From JAFGJQ01 sp964586145 (GTDB lineage Bacteria; Planctomycetota; Phycisphaerae; UBA1845), in the NCBI GenBank assembly GCA_964586145.1, contig CAZPHH010000049.1, forward strand, positions 1 to 34,597: a stretch of DNA of 34,597 nucleotides, in the 5' to 3' direction. Positions 23,052 to 31,954 of this stretch are shown one piece after another. The notes under the pieces were generated by a model, which did no database searches, was not told the DNA's origin, and worked only from the letters and a program-made list of their open reading frames with translations. Numbering within the stretch: the first letter of the stretch is position 1; each line of letters starts with the position of its first letter. A program made the translations under genes and the position numbers.

Positions 23052-24722
23052 ATGAAGCGGTTTCTACTGAGTCTGGCTCTCGGATGTGTGATTGCGGCGC
23101 CGCTACGAGGCGACGTGCCGGCCCCGGCCGCCGACGATCCCGTCGCGGCAGAGCTGGAGAAGGACGTGCTGCTGCGGGCACTGGTGGATGAACTGGACCG
23201 CAACCAGGCGAAGCTGCGGATGGAAGGTCTGGAAGACCCCTACTTCCTGCAGTTTCGGCTCGAGGACGCAGCGCGGTCGTATGCCGTGGCGTCTCTCGGC
23301 GCGATCGTCGGAAGCAACGCCAACCGGTCGCGCAACCTGACCACCCAGGTCCGCGTTGGCTCTTACGAGCTGGACAACACGAATTACCGTGGCGACGGCT
23401 ACCATCGAGCCGGGCGGGACGCGGCCGTCCCGCTGGAAGACGACTACGCCGTGATACGCCAGGCGATCTGGTGGGCCACGGACCGCAACTACAAGGACGT
23501 GCTGGAGGCCTTTGCCCAGAAGCAGGCATTCATGAAGACGAAGGTGATCGAGGAGAAACCCAACGACTTCGCCGCCGCCCCGGTGGCCGTTCATTTTGAG
23601 CCGCCCGCCGAGCCGCCGGCCGACGTGGCGCCGCTGGAGAAGATTGCGCGTGAGGTTTCCGCCGTGTTCCGCGACTACCCCGACGTGCAGAACTCACAGG
23701 CGTGGATCCAGTCGGAAGGCGGCACGCAGTATCTGGTCAACTCCGAGGGGACGCGAATCCGCACGGCCGGCCGGGTGTACACGTGCAACGTCTACGCGGT
23801 GGTGCAGGCGGACGACGGCATGCCGTTGGCGGACGTGCTGACGGTTTACGCGCGGCGGCTGGAAGACCTGCCGTCCACCGAAGAATTGATCCGTCGCACT
23901 CGGCACATGACGGACCGGCTGCTGGCCGTCCGAAGCGCGCCCACGCTGGATTCGTACACCGGCCCGGTGCTCTTTGAGGCGGAGGCGGCCGCGGAGCTGT
24001 TTGCGGAACGGTTTGCCGGGAACTTTGCCGGCGGCCAGCGCCCGGTGGGCAGCCGGACGCCGCCCGATGACTTCTCGCGGAAGCTAAACCGCCGCGTGCT
24101 CCCCCGGTTTATGAATGTGGTGGACGACCCCACCGTGGAGACCCTGCACGGCGAGCCGGCGCTCGGTCACTACACGTACGACGACGAGGGCGTCAAGGCC
24201 CGGTCTGTGCCGCTGATCGAAGACGGCCGGCTCAAGGCCCTGCTGATGTCGCGAAACCCGTCCCGGGAGTTCTCGGAATCCACCGGCCACGGCCGCGGGG
24301 GACGGACGACCATGGGCTGTCTGATCGTGACGGCCGACGACCCCGCAGACCCGGACTCCCTTCGAAAAGAACTAATCGAGGCGGCGGAGGACGAGGGCCT
24401 GGAATACGCGATTCGCATCGAGGCGACCGGGGCGGCCGGACTGCGGGCGCCGCTGGTCGTACACAAGGTCTACCCGGACGGTCGGGAAGAACGGGTGCGA
24501 GGCGTCGAGATCGGGCAGTTCGACCTTAAGGCGTTCAAGCGCATGCTGGCCGCTGGGGACCAGCCCTATGTTCTGAACAGCAGCAGCGGTTCCGGCCGGA
24601 CCCTCGTCGTCCCGGCCCTGCTGTTTGAGGAACTGGACCTGGCGAAGATGGATCGCGACTTCGATACGCCGCCGATTCTGCCGAGCCCGCTGGCCCGCAT
24701 GAATGCGACGACCGAGCCGTAG
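23052..24722 (+). CDS. Secreted TldE-like paralogue with lost zinc site
   Basis: This 556-residue exported protein is clearly paralogous to the preceding gene. Shared blocks include DPYFLQF (PYFLQY upstream), a QVRVGSYELDNT segment (DVRCGDYSLDNTR), VNSEGTRI, SAPTLDSYTGPVLFE, VVDDPTVETLHG and EDGRLKALLMSRNPSR. At the zinc-site position it reads AELFAERFA (A314-A322) instead of HEIFGHRIE, so all metal ligands but the Glu are gone. This mirrors the TldD (active) and TldE/PmbA (inactive) pairing. The signal peptide is MKRFLLSLALGCVIAAPLRG. The ATG at 23052 has GGAG at 23039-23042; an ATG at 23043 is an alternative. It is 125 bases downstream of its partner, probably in one operon. Confidence 0.88.
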   Translation: MKRFLLSLALGCVIAAPLRGDVPAPAADDPVAAELEKDVLLRALVDELDRNQAKLRMEGLEDPYFLQFRLEDAARSYAVASLGAIVGSNANRSRNLTTQVRVGSYELDNTNYRGDGYHRAGRDAAVPLEDDYAVIRQAIWWATDRNYKDVLEAFAQKQAFMKTKVIEEKPNDFAAAPVAVHFEPPAEPPADVAPLEKIAREVSAVFRDYPDVQNSQAWIQSEGGTQYLVNSEGTRIRTAGRVYTCNVYAVVQADDGMPLADVLTVYARRLEDLPSTEELIRRTRHMTDRLLAVRSAPTLDSYTGPVLFEAEAAAELFAERFAGNFAGGQRPVGSRTPPDDFSRKLNRRVLPRFMNVVDDPTVETLHGEPALGHYTYDDEGVKARSVPLIEDGRLKALLMSRNPSREFSESTGHGRGGRTTMGCLIVTADDPADPDSLRKELIEAAEDEGLEYAIRIEATGAAGLRAPLVVHKVYPDGREERVRGVEIGQFDLKAFKRMLAAGDQPYVLNSSSGSGRTLVVPALLFEELDLAKMDRDFDTPPILPSPLARMNATTEP

Positions 24723-24752
24723 GCGAAAAGCCGCGCGTTCGCCGGGGGAGTC

Positions 24753-27026
24753 TCACGCCTGTCGGAATGAACACAGGGCCTCGCCCGGTCGAAGGGTGAT
24801 CGGCTTCGCGGTCCCGGCGGGTACGGAACGCGAATCGGTCCGGGCGGGATCCGGCGTGGCCCGGAGAATGTGCAGGGAGTCGCGAGACGACACCAGGCCC
24901 TCGGGGAGGCGCAGGGTCAGATCGGACACGTGCCGATTCGTCAGCAGCAGGCCGCCGTGCAGGCCGACGAGCAGTTCCACCAGCGTGGCCACGCGGTCCG
25001 TCCGCAGGATGGAGTTGCACTCGAAATCGGCCGGCGAGTTGGGAGTTTCCAGGCGGACCAGCTCCGCCCCCGCGGCCGCAGTGCTTCGGTGAAACGGCGT
25101 GTCAAACGGCGCGTCTTCGGCGACCACTTCCGGAAGTAGCCGGTCATACTGCCAGGCGTAGTGCCGTTGATCCGCGAGCGGTCGGCCGGCCGCCGGAAAC
25201 CATCCGAAGTATCGCCCGGCGAAGGCCGCGTTCCACAACGCAGGCAGGCCGAGCGCGGCACGCGCACGCAGGCTGGACGCCTCGGGCATAGCCACCCGCA
25301 GGGTCTGCGTGTCCGAGTTCGTGATGTCGATGACCATCGCCGCGCGGTCCGGGTTCAGCCGCTCGCACCTGGCGGGCCCTGCCTCCGGCCGGAGCCAACC
25401 CACGTCCCGGGGCCAGTCTGCACAGACAATCTGCCAGGCCAGGCGAAACCGCGAGACGAAGGCCGCCGCATACGGGCAGGCATAGGGAACGGGCCGCAGG
25501 AGCGCCTTGATCCAGTTCAGCGTGCCGTACACGCCGTCGGTATCGGAGCCGGACAAACCGGTCCGGATCAGGATGACCGGGCGTTCCACGACCGGCAGGC
25601 CGAGCGTTTTCGTCGGCCGGCCGACGTGCAGCCGCGGTCGCATGTCGGGACGGTACGGCGCGGCGAGGTCCTCAAACGCGGCGCCGTACGAGTCAAAGCG
25701 CTGCTCGACGTCCAGCAGTTGCTCCCAGAACTCTCGGTGCGTCCAGGCGGGCACAGCGTACTGGCCGAGGGCCGCCGAATCGGCCCCCAGCGCGTTCAGC
25801 AGCAGGTGCAGAGTGATGTTCGGCTCGTTCAGCGTGGAGGGGGCCGTGTCGATCGGTTCCAGATCCAGCACGAGCAGACCGCCCCCCGGCGTGCCCGCAA
25901 ACAGGCTGAGCGGCCGGTCGGAGCTGGCGTCCGCGTCCGTCTCGCTGCGAAGCAGAACGGCAAACCCGTGCCGGCTGCAGAACGCGGCAAACGCCTTGGT
26001 GGGCCGGACCTGGTTGTGTACGAACACGCGCGGGTCCGCCCCGTTCAGGCCGCGCCAGGCAAATGGGAAGCAATCACGCAGGGCGAATCCCCGCGTGATG
26101 AAGTTGGCTTCATGGACGGTCGCGCAGAGCAGATCGTCTTTCTGCCGCACGGTGCGGACCTCCACCGCCCCGCGGGCCACACGGGCGAGCCCGGCTAGGC
26201 CGATGACCACCAGGTGATCCCTCGCCAGCGTCTGCAACACCGCCATGCTGCGAAGCGCCGGCGGCGGCGTGCCCTGAATCAGGATCGCATCACACCCCGT
26301 GCGCGGCGCCGATCGGGAACGTCCGAACCGTAGCGCGTCGGCATCCAGCACACGAACCGCCGATCGGCCGAAGCGAGCGCGAAGCGCCCGGACCAGCGGA
26401 CGGTCTTCATCCACCTCGCCGCACAGGCCGATGGTTTTGACGGTCCGCGGCGGCGGAGAGGCGTAGGACGGCGCGGGGACCGCCGCCGGGTGCGAGCAGA
26501 ACTCCAGCTCCAGCACGGGCAGCACGAGCACTTCCTGCAAAACGACGGCGGAGGACGTTCCTCGAACGCCCACGCGCAGGTCGATGCCGTTTGCGCTCGG
26601 TGGCGTCCGGAAGAAAGCCCGTAGCGTGCCATTTTCCGCCAGGGCCGGAGGAGTCTCGAGGCGCTCGCCGATCGGCGCATGCCCCTTGAGCGGCTGCACG
26701 GACAGGACGATGCCGGCCCTCGGACCGGCTGCACCGTCCGGCGAATCGCCCAGTGTGAACAACGCTTCGACGCGGTAGAACTGTTTGCCCGCCGCCCGCA
26801 CGCGCTGCGACCAGACGTACCGGACGCCGTCGGACCGTCTGGATCGAGGCGACGCTCCGTTCACGGTGATCTGCATTCCGGCCGGAGCGCCGTTTCCCGC
26901 CGGCACTCGTTGCCACGTGCAGCATGCCTCCTCGGCGATCCACCGCCAGTCTTGCGGTCGGCGTTGACCCTCTGTAAAGCGGGAGTTTGAAACAAGATTC
27001 AGGGCGTCGGGCACGGCGAGCTCCAT
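24753..27026 (-). CDS. Large protein of unknown function, jelly-roll N-terminus
   Basis: A 757-residue protein without a clear signal peptide or membrane helix. The first 170 residues look like a carbohydrate-binding-type beta sandwich: it opens with NLVSNSRFTEGQRRPQDW, contains VWSQRVRAAGKQFYRVEALF, and ends in LRVGVRGTSSAVVLQEVLVLP. Residues about 190-420 look alpha/beta with a Rossmann-like or class I amidotransferase-like rhythm (KTIGLCGEVDEDRPLVRAL, CDAILIQGTPPPAL, HLVVIGLAGLARV, GGLLVLDLEPIDTAPS). The last third (about 470-757) has ERPVILIRTGLSGSD and an HGGLLLTNRHVSDL stretch. No catalytic motif is certain. The ATG at 27024-27026 has only a weak Shine-Dalgarno. It is divergent from the radical SAM gene. 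A polysaccharide-related role is speculation from the N-terminus. Confidence 0.78.
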   Translation of the reverse strand: MELAVPDALNLVSNSRFTEGQRRPQDWRWIAEEACCTWQRVPAGNGAPAGMQITVNGASPRSRRSDGVRYVWSQRVRAAGKQFYRVEALFTLGDSPDGAAGPRAGIVLSVQPLKGHAPIGERLETPPALAENGTLRAFFRTPPSANGIDLRVGVRGTSSAVVLQEVLVLPVLELEFCSHPAAVPAPSYASPPPRTVKTIGLCGEVDEDRPLVRALRARFGRSAVRVLDADALRFGRSRSAPRTGCDAILIQGTPPPALRSMAVLQTLARDHLVVIGLAGLARVARGAVEVRTVRQKDDLLCATVHEANFITRGFALRDCFPFAWRGLNGADPRVFVHNQVRPTKAFAAFCSRHGFAVLLRSETDADASSDRPLSLFAGTPGGGLLVLDLEPIDTAPSTLNEPNITLHLLLNALGADSAALGQYAVPAWTHREFWEQLLDVEQRFDSYGAAFEDLAAPYRPDMRPRLHVGRPTKTLGLPVVERPVILIRTGLSGSDTDGVYGTLNWIKALLRPVPYACPYAAAFVSRFRLAWQIVCADWPRDVGWLRPEAGPARCERLNPDRAAMVIDITNSDTQTLRVAMPEASSLRARAALGLPALWNAAFAGRYFGWFPAAGRPLADQRHYAWQYDRLLPEVVAEDAPFDTPFHRSTAAAGAELVRLETPNSPADFECNSILRTDRVATLVELLVGLHGGLLLTNRHVSDLTLRLPEGLVSSRDSLHILRATPDPARTDSRSVPAGTAKPITLRPGEALCSFRQA

Positions 27027-27114
27027 CGAAACGACACTCGTGAGCCTATTCCAGCCCTTCTCCTATACCGGCATCGGCGTCGCAAGGCAATCAGGCGATT
27101 GGACTCCCCTTGAC

Positions 27115-27142
27115 TTGACGCGATCCGCCCGGGGCGGAGAAT
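27115..27142 (+). promoter_or_regulatory. Possible promoter for the radical SAM gene
   Basis: TTGACG (27115-27120) and GAGAAT (27137-27142) are separated by 16 bases, 74 bases before the ATG at 27216. The -35 is good and the -10 moderate. The gap between the two divergent genes is 189 bases. Confidence 0.45.
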
Positions 27143-27215
27143 GCGGCAGTCTGGTCACGGGATTCCGCATGGGCCGCCCCAGAGGGCCGGGTGTGTACCC
27201 GGGGAGGCAATCACA

Positions 27216-28784
27216 ATGCACATCGTTCTGGTCTCGACCTATGTTTATCCGATCGCCCTCGGCATGAGATACGTGTCCGCCGTGCTCAAGCGGGCGGGGC
27301 ACCGCGTAACGCTTCTGTTCCTGAACTCCCCGCCCGGCAGACCGGAGGTGGAGGTCTCGCCGGCCCTGCGCGACGATTTCGTGGATCACTGCCGTGGCGC
27401 GGACGTGTTCGGGTTCAGTCTGATGACGAACTCGTTCCATCGCGCCAGCCACCTGACCGCGATTTTGCGGGAAGCGGGCCTGCAGGCGCCGGTGGTCTGG
27501 GGCGGCACGCACGCCACGGTCGCGCCCCACGAATCGGCCGAGGTGGCGGACTACGTCTGCGTCGGCGAAGGCGAGAACCCGATGCTGGAGTTCGTGGATG
27601 CGCTGGCCGCCGGGCATGATCCCACAGGCACGCGGAGCTTCGCTTATCTGCGCCACGGGCGGTTCGTGCAGAACCCCGCGTTCCCCCTGACGTGTGATCT
27701 GGACAGCCTTCCCTTCCCCGACTACGACCTCGAGGGGCACTGGGTGGTGCATCGAGGCCGGCTGGTGGAGGCCCGGCCCGAGCGGCTGGGTGGCGTGCTG
27801 GAGAGGTATCGCACCTCATCGACGCGCGGTTGCCCGTACTCTTGCTCTTTCTGCAACAACAGCACGCAGATGCGCGTGTACCGGGGACCGGGCCTGGGCA
27901 AGTGGGTGCGCAAGCGCTCCACCGAAAGCGTCATCACCGAGCTGGAAAGCATCCGCGCCCGCCACCCCCAGGTGGAGGCCGTGAACCTGATCGATGACCT
28001 GTTCCTCATCCGCAGTGAGGAGGAAATCGAGGAGTTCGTCGAGGCCTACCGGACACGCGTGAACCTGCCCATCGAGATCGACGCGTTTCCGAACACGGTG
28101 ACTGACGAAAAAATCGAGCGGCTGGCACGGTTGCCCATCTCCCTGATCAGCATGGGCATCCAGAGCGGATCACCCGACACGCTGCGAAATCTTTACAACC
28201 GCCCGACCCGCCCCGAGACGGTCGCAAACGCCATCGAGATCATCGCCCGCCACGGGCTGCCCGCGGAGTACCATTATCTCGTGGCCAACCCGTTCGAGAG
28301 CGACGAAAGCCGCATCGAGACGCTTCGGTTCGCCGCCGAGCACCACCGCGGCCCGGCCCGCATCCGGATCTTCCCGCTGCAGTTCTATCCGGGCAGCGTG
28401 CTCTACGACCGGGCCCGGGCCGAGGGCGTCATCGACGAACGCCCCAAAGAGGCGTACCGCTTCGTTTACACGGGTAAGAGACACATCCTGGCACTGCGAT
28501 ACCTGGAAGTCTGGCTCATGATCGTCCTGGGCCTGCGAAACGCCGGCCTGTCGGCACGGACGGCGCATCGCGCGGTCAACTTCGCCCTGAACCCCTTTGT
28601 ACGCTGGTGCCTGGACCGCCGCCGGTTCGCCTCCGTGGCGTTCGTGATGTATCGGGTGGGTCGATCGCTCTATCGAAACCTGATCGTCAAACCCATTCTG
28701 CAGCCCATCGCCTGGCTGCGCCGTCGACGTCGTTCGGATTCGCCCGAAGAATCCCGCCGGGCCGCCCGGCGCCGGGCCGCCTGA
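27216..28784 (+). CDS. B12-domain radical SAM protein
   Basis: This 522-residue protein has an N-terminal B12-binding-type Rossmann domain (about 1-150, starting MHIVLVSTYVYPIALG and including VVWGGTHATVAP and VCVGEGENPMLE). The radical SAM domain follows, with the cluster motif C206-x3-C210-x2-C213 in RGCPYSCSFCNNS. Further SAM-domain marks are INLIDDLF-like (NLIDDLFLI), MGIQSGSPDTLRNLYNR and YHYLVANPFESDE. The usual His ligand of base-off cobalamin (DxHxxG) is not seen. After about residue 400 a tail contains a hydrophobic patch (YLEVWLMIVLGLRNAG) and ends in a strongly basic stretch, suggesting membrane association. The ATG has GGAGG (27203-27207) 8 bases upstream. The substrate is unknown; relatives modify lipids, hopanoids or natural products. 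Confidence 0.9.
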   Translation: MHIVLVSTYVYPIALGMRYVSAVLKRAGHRVTLLFLNSPPGRPEVEVSPALRDDFVDHCRGADVFGFSLMTNSFHRASHLTAILREAGLQAPVVWGGTHATVAPHESAEVADYVCVGEGENPMLEFVDALAAGHDPTGTRSFAYLRHGRFVQNPAFPLTCDLDSLPFPDYDLEGHWVVHRGRLVEARPERLGGVLERYRTSSTRGCPYSCSFCNNSTQMRVYRGPGLGKWVRKRSTESVITELESIRARHPQVEAVNLIDDLFLIRSEEEIEEFVEAYRTRVNLPIEIDAFPNTVTDEKIERLARLPISLISMGIQSGSPDTLRNLYNRPTRPETVANAIEIIARHGLPAEYHYLVANPFESDESRIETLRFAAEHHRGPARIRIFPLQFYPGSVLYDRARAEGVIDERPKEAYRFVYTGKRHILALRYLEVWLMIVLGLRNAGLSARTAHRAVNFALNPFVRWCLDRRRFASVAFVMYRVGRSLYRNLIVKPILQPIAWLRRRRRSDSPEESRRAARRRAA

Positions 28785-28794
28785 CCCGTCCCGG

Positions 28795-30150
28795 TCACCA
28801 GCCGTGCTCCTCCGCCAGCGCGGCCGGGTCCATCCGCGCGGCGGGCATCGGCTCGGCATCCGCCAATCGGCGCGCCAGGACCGCCACCAGCGCCGCATGG
28901 CCGTTCACCCCGCGCCGGTCCACCGTCTCGAACGTGTCCCCCGGCGTATGGTAGAAGCGCACCCCGGGGCCGAGTTCTCCGTAGATCGCCAGGGCGCACA
29001 CCCCCCGCTTCATGAACGCCGCGTGGTCGCTGTAGGTGTGTACGCTGCTGGCCACGTCGGGCTCCAATACATAGCCCGGCAGCTCCCGGACCAGGGCCTC
29101 CAGGAAGGACTTCATCTCCGGATGGCCGTGCGTGACAAACTTCCGCGGCTCGCCCGCCATGTCCACGTTGATGACGGCCACGATCCGATCCATTTCGTCC
29201 TCGTGGGCCTCCGCGTAGGCCTCGCTGCCAAACAGCCCGTGCTCCTCCCCCATGAACCAGACAAAGCGAATCGTCCTGCGCGGGCGCGGACCCACCCGAG
29301 CCAAGGCCCGGGCCGCCTCGAGAATGGCCGCCGCACCGGAGGCGTTGTCCATGGCCCCCTCGGCCAGATGCCAGCTATCCAGGTGCGCGCAGACCAGCAC
29401 CACCTCGTTCGCCCGTCGCCCGGCGCCCGGAATTTCTGCCACCACGTTGCGAGGTCGGGCTTCCCAGCAGTCGGCCTCGATCTGGATGGTCACGCGAATC
29501 GTCTCTTCGGCGGCCAGGCGATCGGCCAGTCGATCGCCGTCGGCTTTGCAGATGGCCACCCCGGGCGTGGGACTCGGTTTGCCGTGACAGGTCCCGACGA
29601 CGACCTGATCGTCCAGGTGGGAGATATGCAGCAGCCCCGCGGCGCCGTACTGAAGGGCAAACTCCATCTTCCGGCTGCGATGCACGTCTCCGTAGTGGGC
29701 CAGGGCGAATCGGCCGGGCAGACGGTGCTTCACCGCTTCAAACTCCGCCTGCGATCCCTTGCCGACATCCACCAGTTCGGCCGTGACGCCCTCGGCCGGC
29801 GTGGACAGGCAGTTGCCCAGGGCCTGGGCCACGTCCAGCCGGCGCGGCGGGTCGTCGAGCACCATCACCCGCGTGTGGCGGTCTCGCCAGGTGGTCATCG
29901 CGAACGGTTCGAAATGCACGTTGGACAGGCCGTAGGCCCGCAGCTTGTCCGCCACGTACGCCTCCGCCCGCGCGCCATTGGCCGACCCGCTGAGCCGTCC
30001 GCCGGGCACCGACAAGTCGCGCAGCGTGGTGCAGACCTCGCTGCCCGTCATCACCTCCGCGATGATCGGACCGTCCAGCCGGACCGGCTGGCAGCCGGCC
30101 GCCAGAAGACCCCCGGCGGCCAGCAGAACAAACCTGATAAGACTGTGCAT
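28795..30150 (-). CDS. M28-family aminopeptidase lipoprotein with PA domain
   Basis: A lipid-anchored zinc aminopeptidase of 451 residues. It starts MHSLIRFVLLAAGGLLAAGCQ with a perfect lipobox (LAAGC), so it is a lipoprotein exported across the inner membrane. A protease-associated (PA) insert lies at about 110-230 (LPGRFALAHYGDV, ALQYGAAGLLHISHL). The M28 domain follows with dinuclear zinc ligands in order: H and D in CAHLDSW, D in GAMDNASGAAA, catalytic Glu pair in FMGEEHGLFGSEAY, D in NVDMAG, and H in FYHTPGDTFE. All are present, so it should be active against peptide N-termini. The ATG at 30148-30150 has GGAG 9 bases upstream. It is convergent with the radical SAM gene (10-base gap). Confidence 0.93.
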   Translation of the reverse strand: MHSLIRFVLLAAGGLLAAGCQPVRLDGPIIAEVMTGSEVCTTLRDLSVPGGRLSGSANGARAEAYVADKLRAYGLSNVHFEPFAMTTWRDRHTRVMVLDDPPRRLDVAQALGNCLSTPAEGVTAELVDVGKGSQAEFEAVKHRLPGRFALAHYGDVHRSRKMEFALQYGAAGLLHISHLDDQVVVGTCHGKPSPTPGVAICKADGDRLADRLAAEETIRVTIQIEADCWEARPRNVVAEIPGAGRRANEVVLVCAHLDSWHLAEGAMDNASGAAAILEAARALARVGPRPRRTIRFVWFMGEEHGLFGSEAYAEAHEDEMDRIVAVINVDMAGEPRKFVTHGHPEMKSFLEALVRELPGYVLEPDVASSVHTYSDHAAFMKRGVCALAIYGELGPGVRFYHTPGDTFETVDRRGVNGHAALVAVLARRLADAEPMPAARMDPAALAEEHGW

Positions 30151-30496
30151 GTTCGTTGTCTCCACTCCAGCGTGCAGGATCGCGTGGATCAAAAACGTAG
30201 CCGTGCTTCGCCGATTCGGCAAGGGCGCTTGCTCGCCCGTGGGGCTCCGGGCCGGGACAATTCGCAGGCCGCCGCCCAGCAGGAGGAACCGGCAATCGAG
30301 GCCGATTCTGCCGGGCCGCGGGCCCCGGCCCCGGGTTCATGCCAGTCGCCCTGTGTGTTCCCAGGGCCGATAGAAAGCCTGTTATTCGCCGCCAATCCCC
30401 GATCCAGAGCCGGGTCAAAGCGGCGTCCGGATCAGGCCGAATACCCAATGAGACGGGTCGCGCGGGCTCCCGCGCGCTGCCTGACGGATCGAGATC
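30151..30496. other. Divergent intergenic region, no gene seen
   Basis: This 346-base gap separates the peptidase and the zinc-ribbon gene. It holds several GC hairpins (for example GGGCG at 30223-30227 with CGCCC at 30234-30238, and CGCGG-GCTC-CCGCG near 30461-30474 in the leader of the right gene). A weak minus-strand promoter for the peptidase may be present. No reading frame is supported. Confidence 0.4.
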
Positions 30497-31483
30497 ATGA
30501 TCGAGCTGGATACGTCCCTGCTGGCGCCGGAAATCACCTACGTACTCATGCTGCGCGGCGCCCAGTTGCCCCCGCTGGAATGGGCCGAGCGCGCGAACGA
30601 AGCCGCCAAGCGGCACCTGGAGAGCCTGGACGACATCAGCCTGTTCGGCCGGACGACGCTGGCCAAGCCGGACATGGGTCTGGCCGTCCGGGCCATGCTC
30701 TACCTGTGGAACGGCTGGCTGCAGGATGCCGTGGACACGGCTCGCCCGGCGCCCAACCCGGAGCGCCAGTATCTCATCGGGCTGTGTCATCGTCAGGCCG
30801 GACAGGTGTCCGAGGCGAAGGCTGTCTTCCAGGCGATGGGCCCTCATGCCATCTACTCGCCTCTCGCGCAGTATGCGGTGGAGACGATCCGTCTGATGGG
30901 CGTGGTGAAGGACAAGACGCTCGCCCGATTCAGGCAGATCATGGAGTTTGACCCGGTCTGGGAACCGTTCGCGTTCATCGACCTCTACGAGCTGGCCCGG
31001 GCCCAGAAGCTGGATCGCATCAACCTGGAAGTGGTCCGCATGTTGCAGTGCCGCGAATGGGAGATGCTCTTCACGCAGTGCTACGAGGCTGCCGTGGGCG
31101 AGTCGCTTCTCAAGAAACTGGCGGCCCAGTCCCCCGAGGTCGACCGGAAACGAAGGCTGGAGAAGCAGGCCCGAGACGCCAAGAAACGCTCACGCCAATA
31201 CGCCCTCGACGAAATGCAGAAGCAGAAGCTCGAGGCGGCAGCCGCTTCCAAGGCAGAGACGGCCAAACAGAAACCCGGCGCCCCCGCCAAGCCGCAACCA
31301 CCGGCGGCCGCCAAGCCCAAAGCACCCCCTGTCCCGAGCGTGGGCGTCGTATGTCCGACCTGCGCCCACGGCCAACGCGTGCCCGAGTCATTGCGCGGCA
31401 AGCCCACCCGCTGCGGACGATGCGGGGCCAGCTACCGAGTGCCCGCCGGCAAGCCCGTCGCACCCGGCGCGGGCAACCCCTGA
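30497..31483 (+). CDS. Helical-repeat protein with C-terminal zinc ribbon
   Basis: A 328-residue, probably cytoplasmic protein. Residues 1-200 are helical with TPR-like segments (YLIGLCHRQAGQVSEAKAVF, LAQYAVETIRLMG). Residues about 205-265 form a Lys/Arg/Gln-rich coiled-coil-like helix (RKRRLEKQARDAKKRSRQ, DEMQKQKLEAAAASKAE). A Pro/Ala/Lys linker (265-290) follows. The end is a zinc ribbon, CPTC and CGRC separated by about 18 residues with a GKPTRCGRCGASYRVP signature, the type common in orphan planctomycete proteins. The Shine-Dalgarno is only GAG 5-8 bases before the ATG. Its TGA abuts the stop of the convergent gene; the two stops together form the palindrome TGATCA (31481-31486). The function is unknown. 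Confidence 0.83.
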   Translation: MIELDTSLLAPEITYVLMLRGAQLPPLEWAERANEAAKRHLESLDDISLFGRTTLAKPDMGLAVRAMLYLWNGWLQDAVDTARPAPNPERQYLIGLCHRQAGQVSEAKAVFQAMGPHAIYSPLAQYAVETIRLMGVVKDKTLARFRQIMEFDPVWEPFAFIDLYELARAQKLDRINLEVVRMLQCREWEMLFTQCYEAAVGESLLKKLAAQSPEVDRKRRLEKQARDAKKRSRQYALDEMQKQKLEAAAASKAETAKQKPGAPAKPQPPAAAKPKAPPVPSVGVVCPTCAHGQRVPESLRGKPTRCGRCGASYRVPAGKPVAPGAGNP

Positions 31484-31954
31484 TCAGCACGATTCGCGTT
31501 CGCACAACGCCCACAGGGCCGCACGCCATTCCACGTACACATAGGGCACGCCGAACCGCGACCCCACATGCCGCAGCCGGTCCAGAATCCGTTCGGTCAA
31601 TGGCCCTTGCCAGGTCTGAGCATCCGGATCGCAGAAGAAGATCCGGCACCCTGCCGGCCGACCGGCCCGGGCGACACAGAGGCCGCTTTCGCGATACGGG
31701 CAATCGCCTGCCGGCCCCCCGGCCCGGAGCGGCACGCCGGCGTTCGCGATGAAGTACGCCAGTTCCACAGCCGTCACGTACAGTCGGTGGCCGTACCGCT
31801 CGAAATCGCAGCAGGCGCCCCGGTTCAGGCAAACCGCCCGTCGCTCAGCAATCTCTGCATCCAGCTCGACGTACAGCGCGCCCATGGCGGCGCAGAACGC
31901 GGGATCGGCGGCCGCGCGCCGGATATCCGTTATGGGAAGCTCAATGCCGGGCAT
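31484..31954 (-). CDS. Cysteine-cluster protein, divergent YkgJ-like
   Basis: The 156-residue protein belongs to, or is close to, the YkgJ-type cysteine-cluster family thought to bind Zn or an Fe-S centre. The canonical CxxCxxCC is altered to CLNRGACC, and the second half CPYRESGLC, then RPAGCRIFFC, retains the C-terminal ligands. The ATG at 31952-31954 lies inside the end of the preceding gene (14-base overlap) and lacks a Shine-Dalgarno, so it should depend on translational coupling. Both genes probably function together. No enzymatic role is known for this family; some members are linked to rRNA or protein maturation only by context. Confidence 0.83.
   Translation of the reverse strand: MPGIELPITDIRRAAADPAFCAAMGALYVELDAEIAERRAVCLNRGACCDFERYGHRLYVTAVELAYFIANAGVPLRAGGPAGDCPYRESGLCVARAGRPAGCRIFFCDPDAQTWQGPLTERILDRLRHVGSRFGVPYVYVEWRAALWALCERESC

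Noticed and set aside
28804..30951. 715-codon plus-strand frame across the M28 peptidase gene
   Set aside because: It is antisense to the peptidase and runs into the start of the next real gene in another frame.
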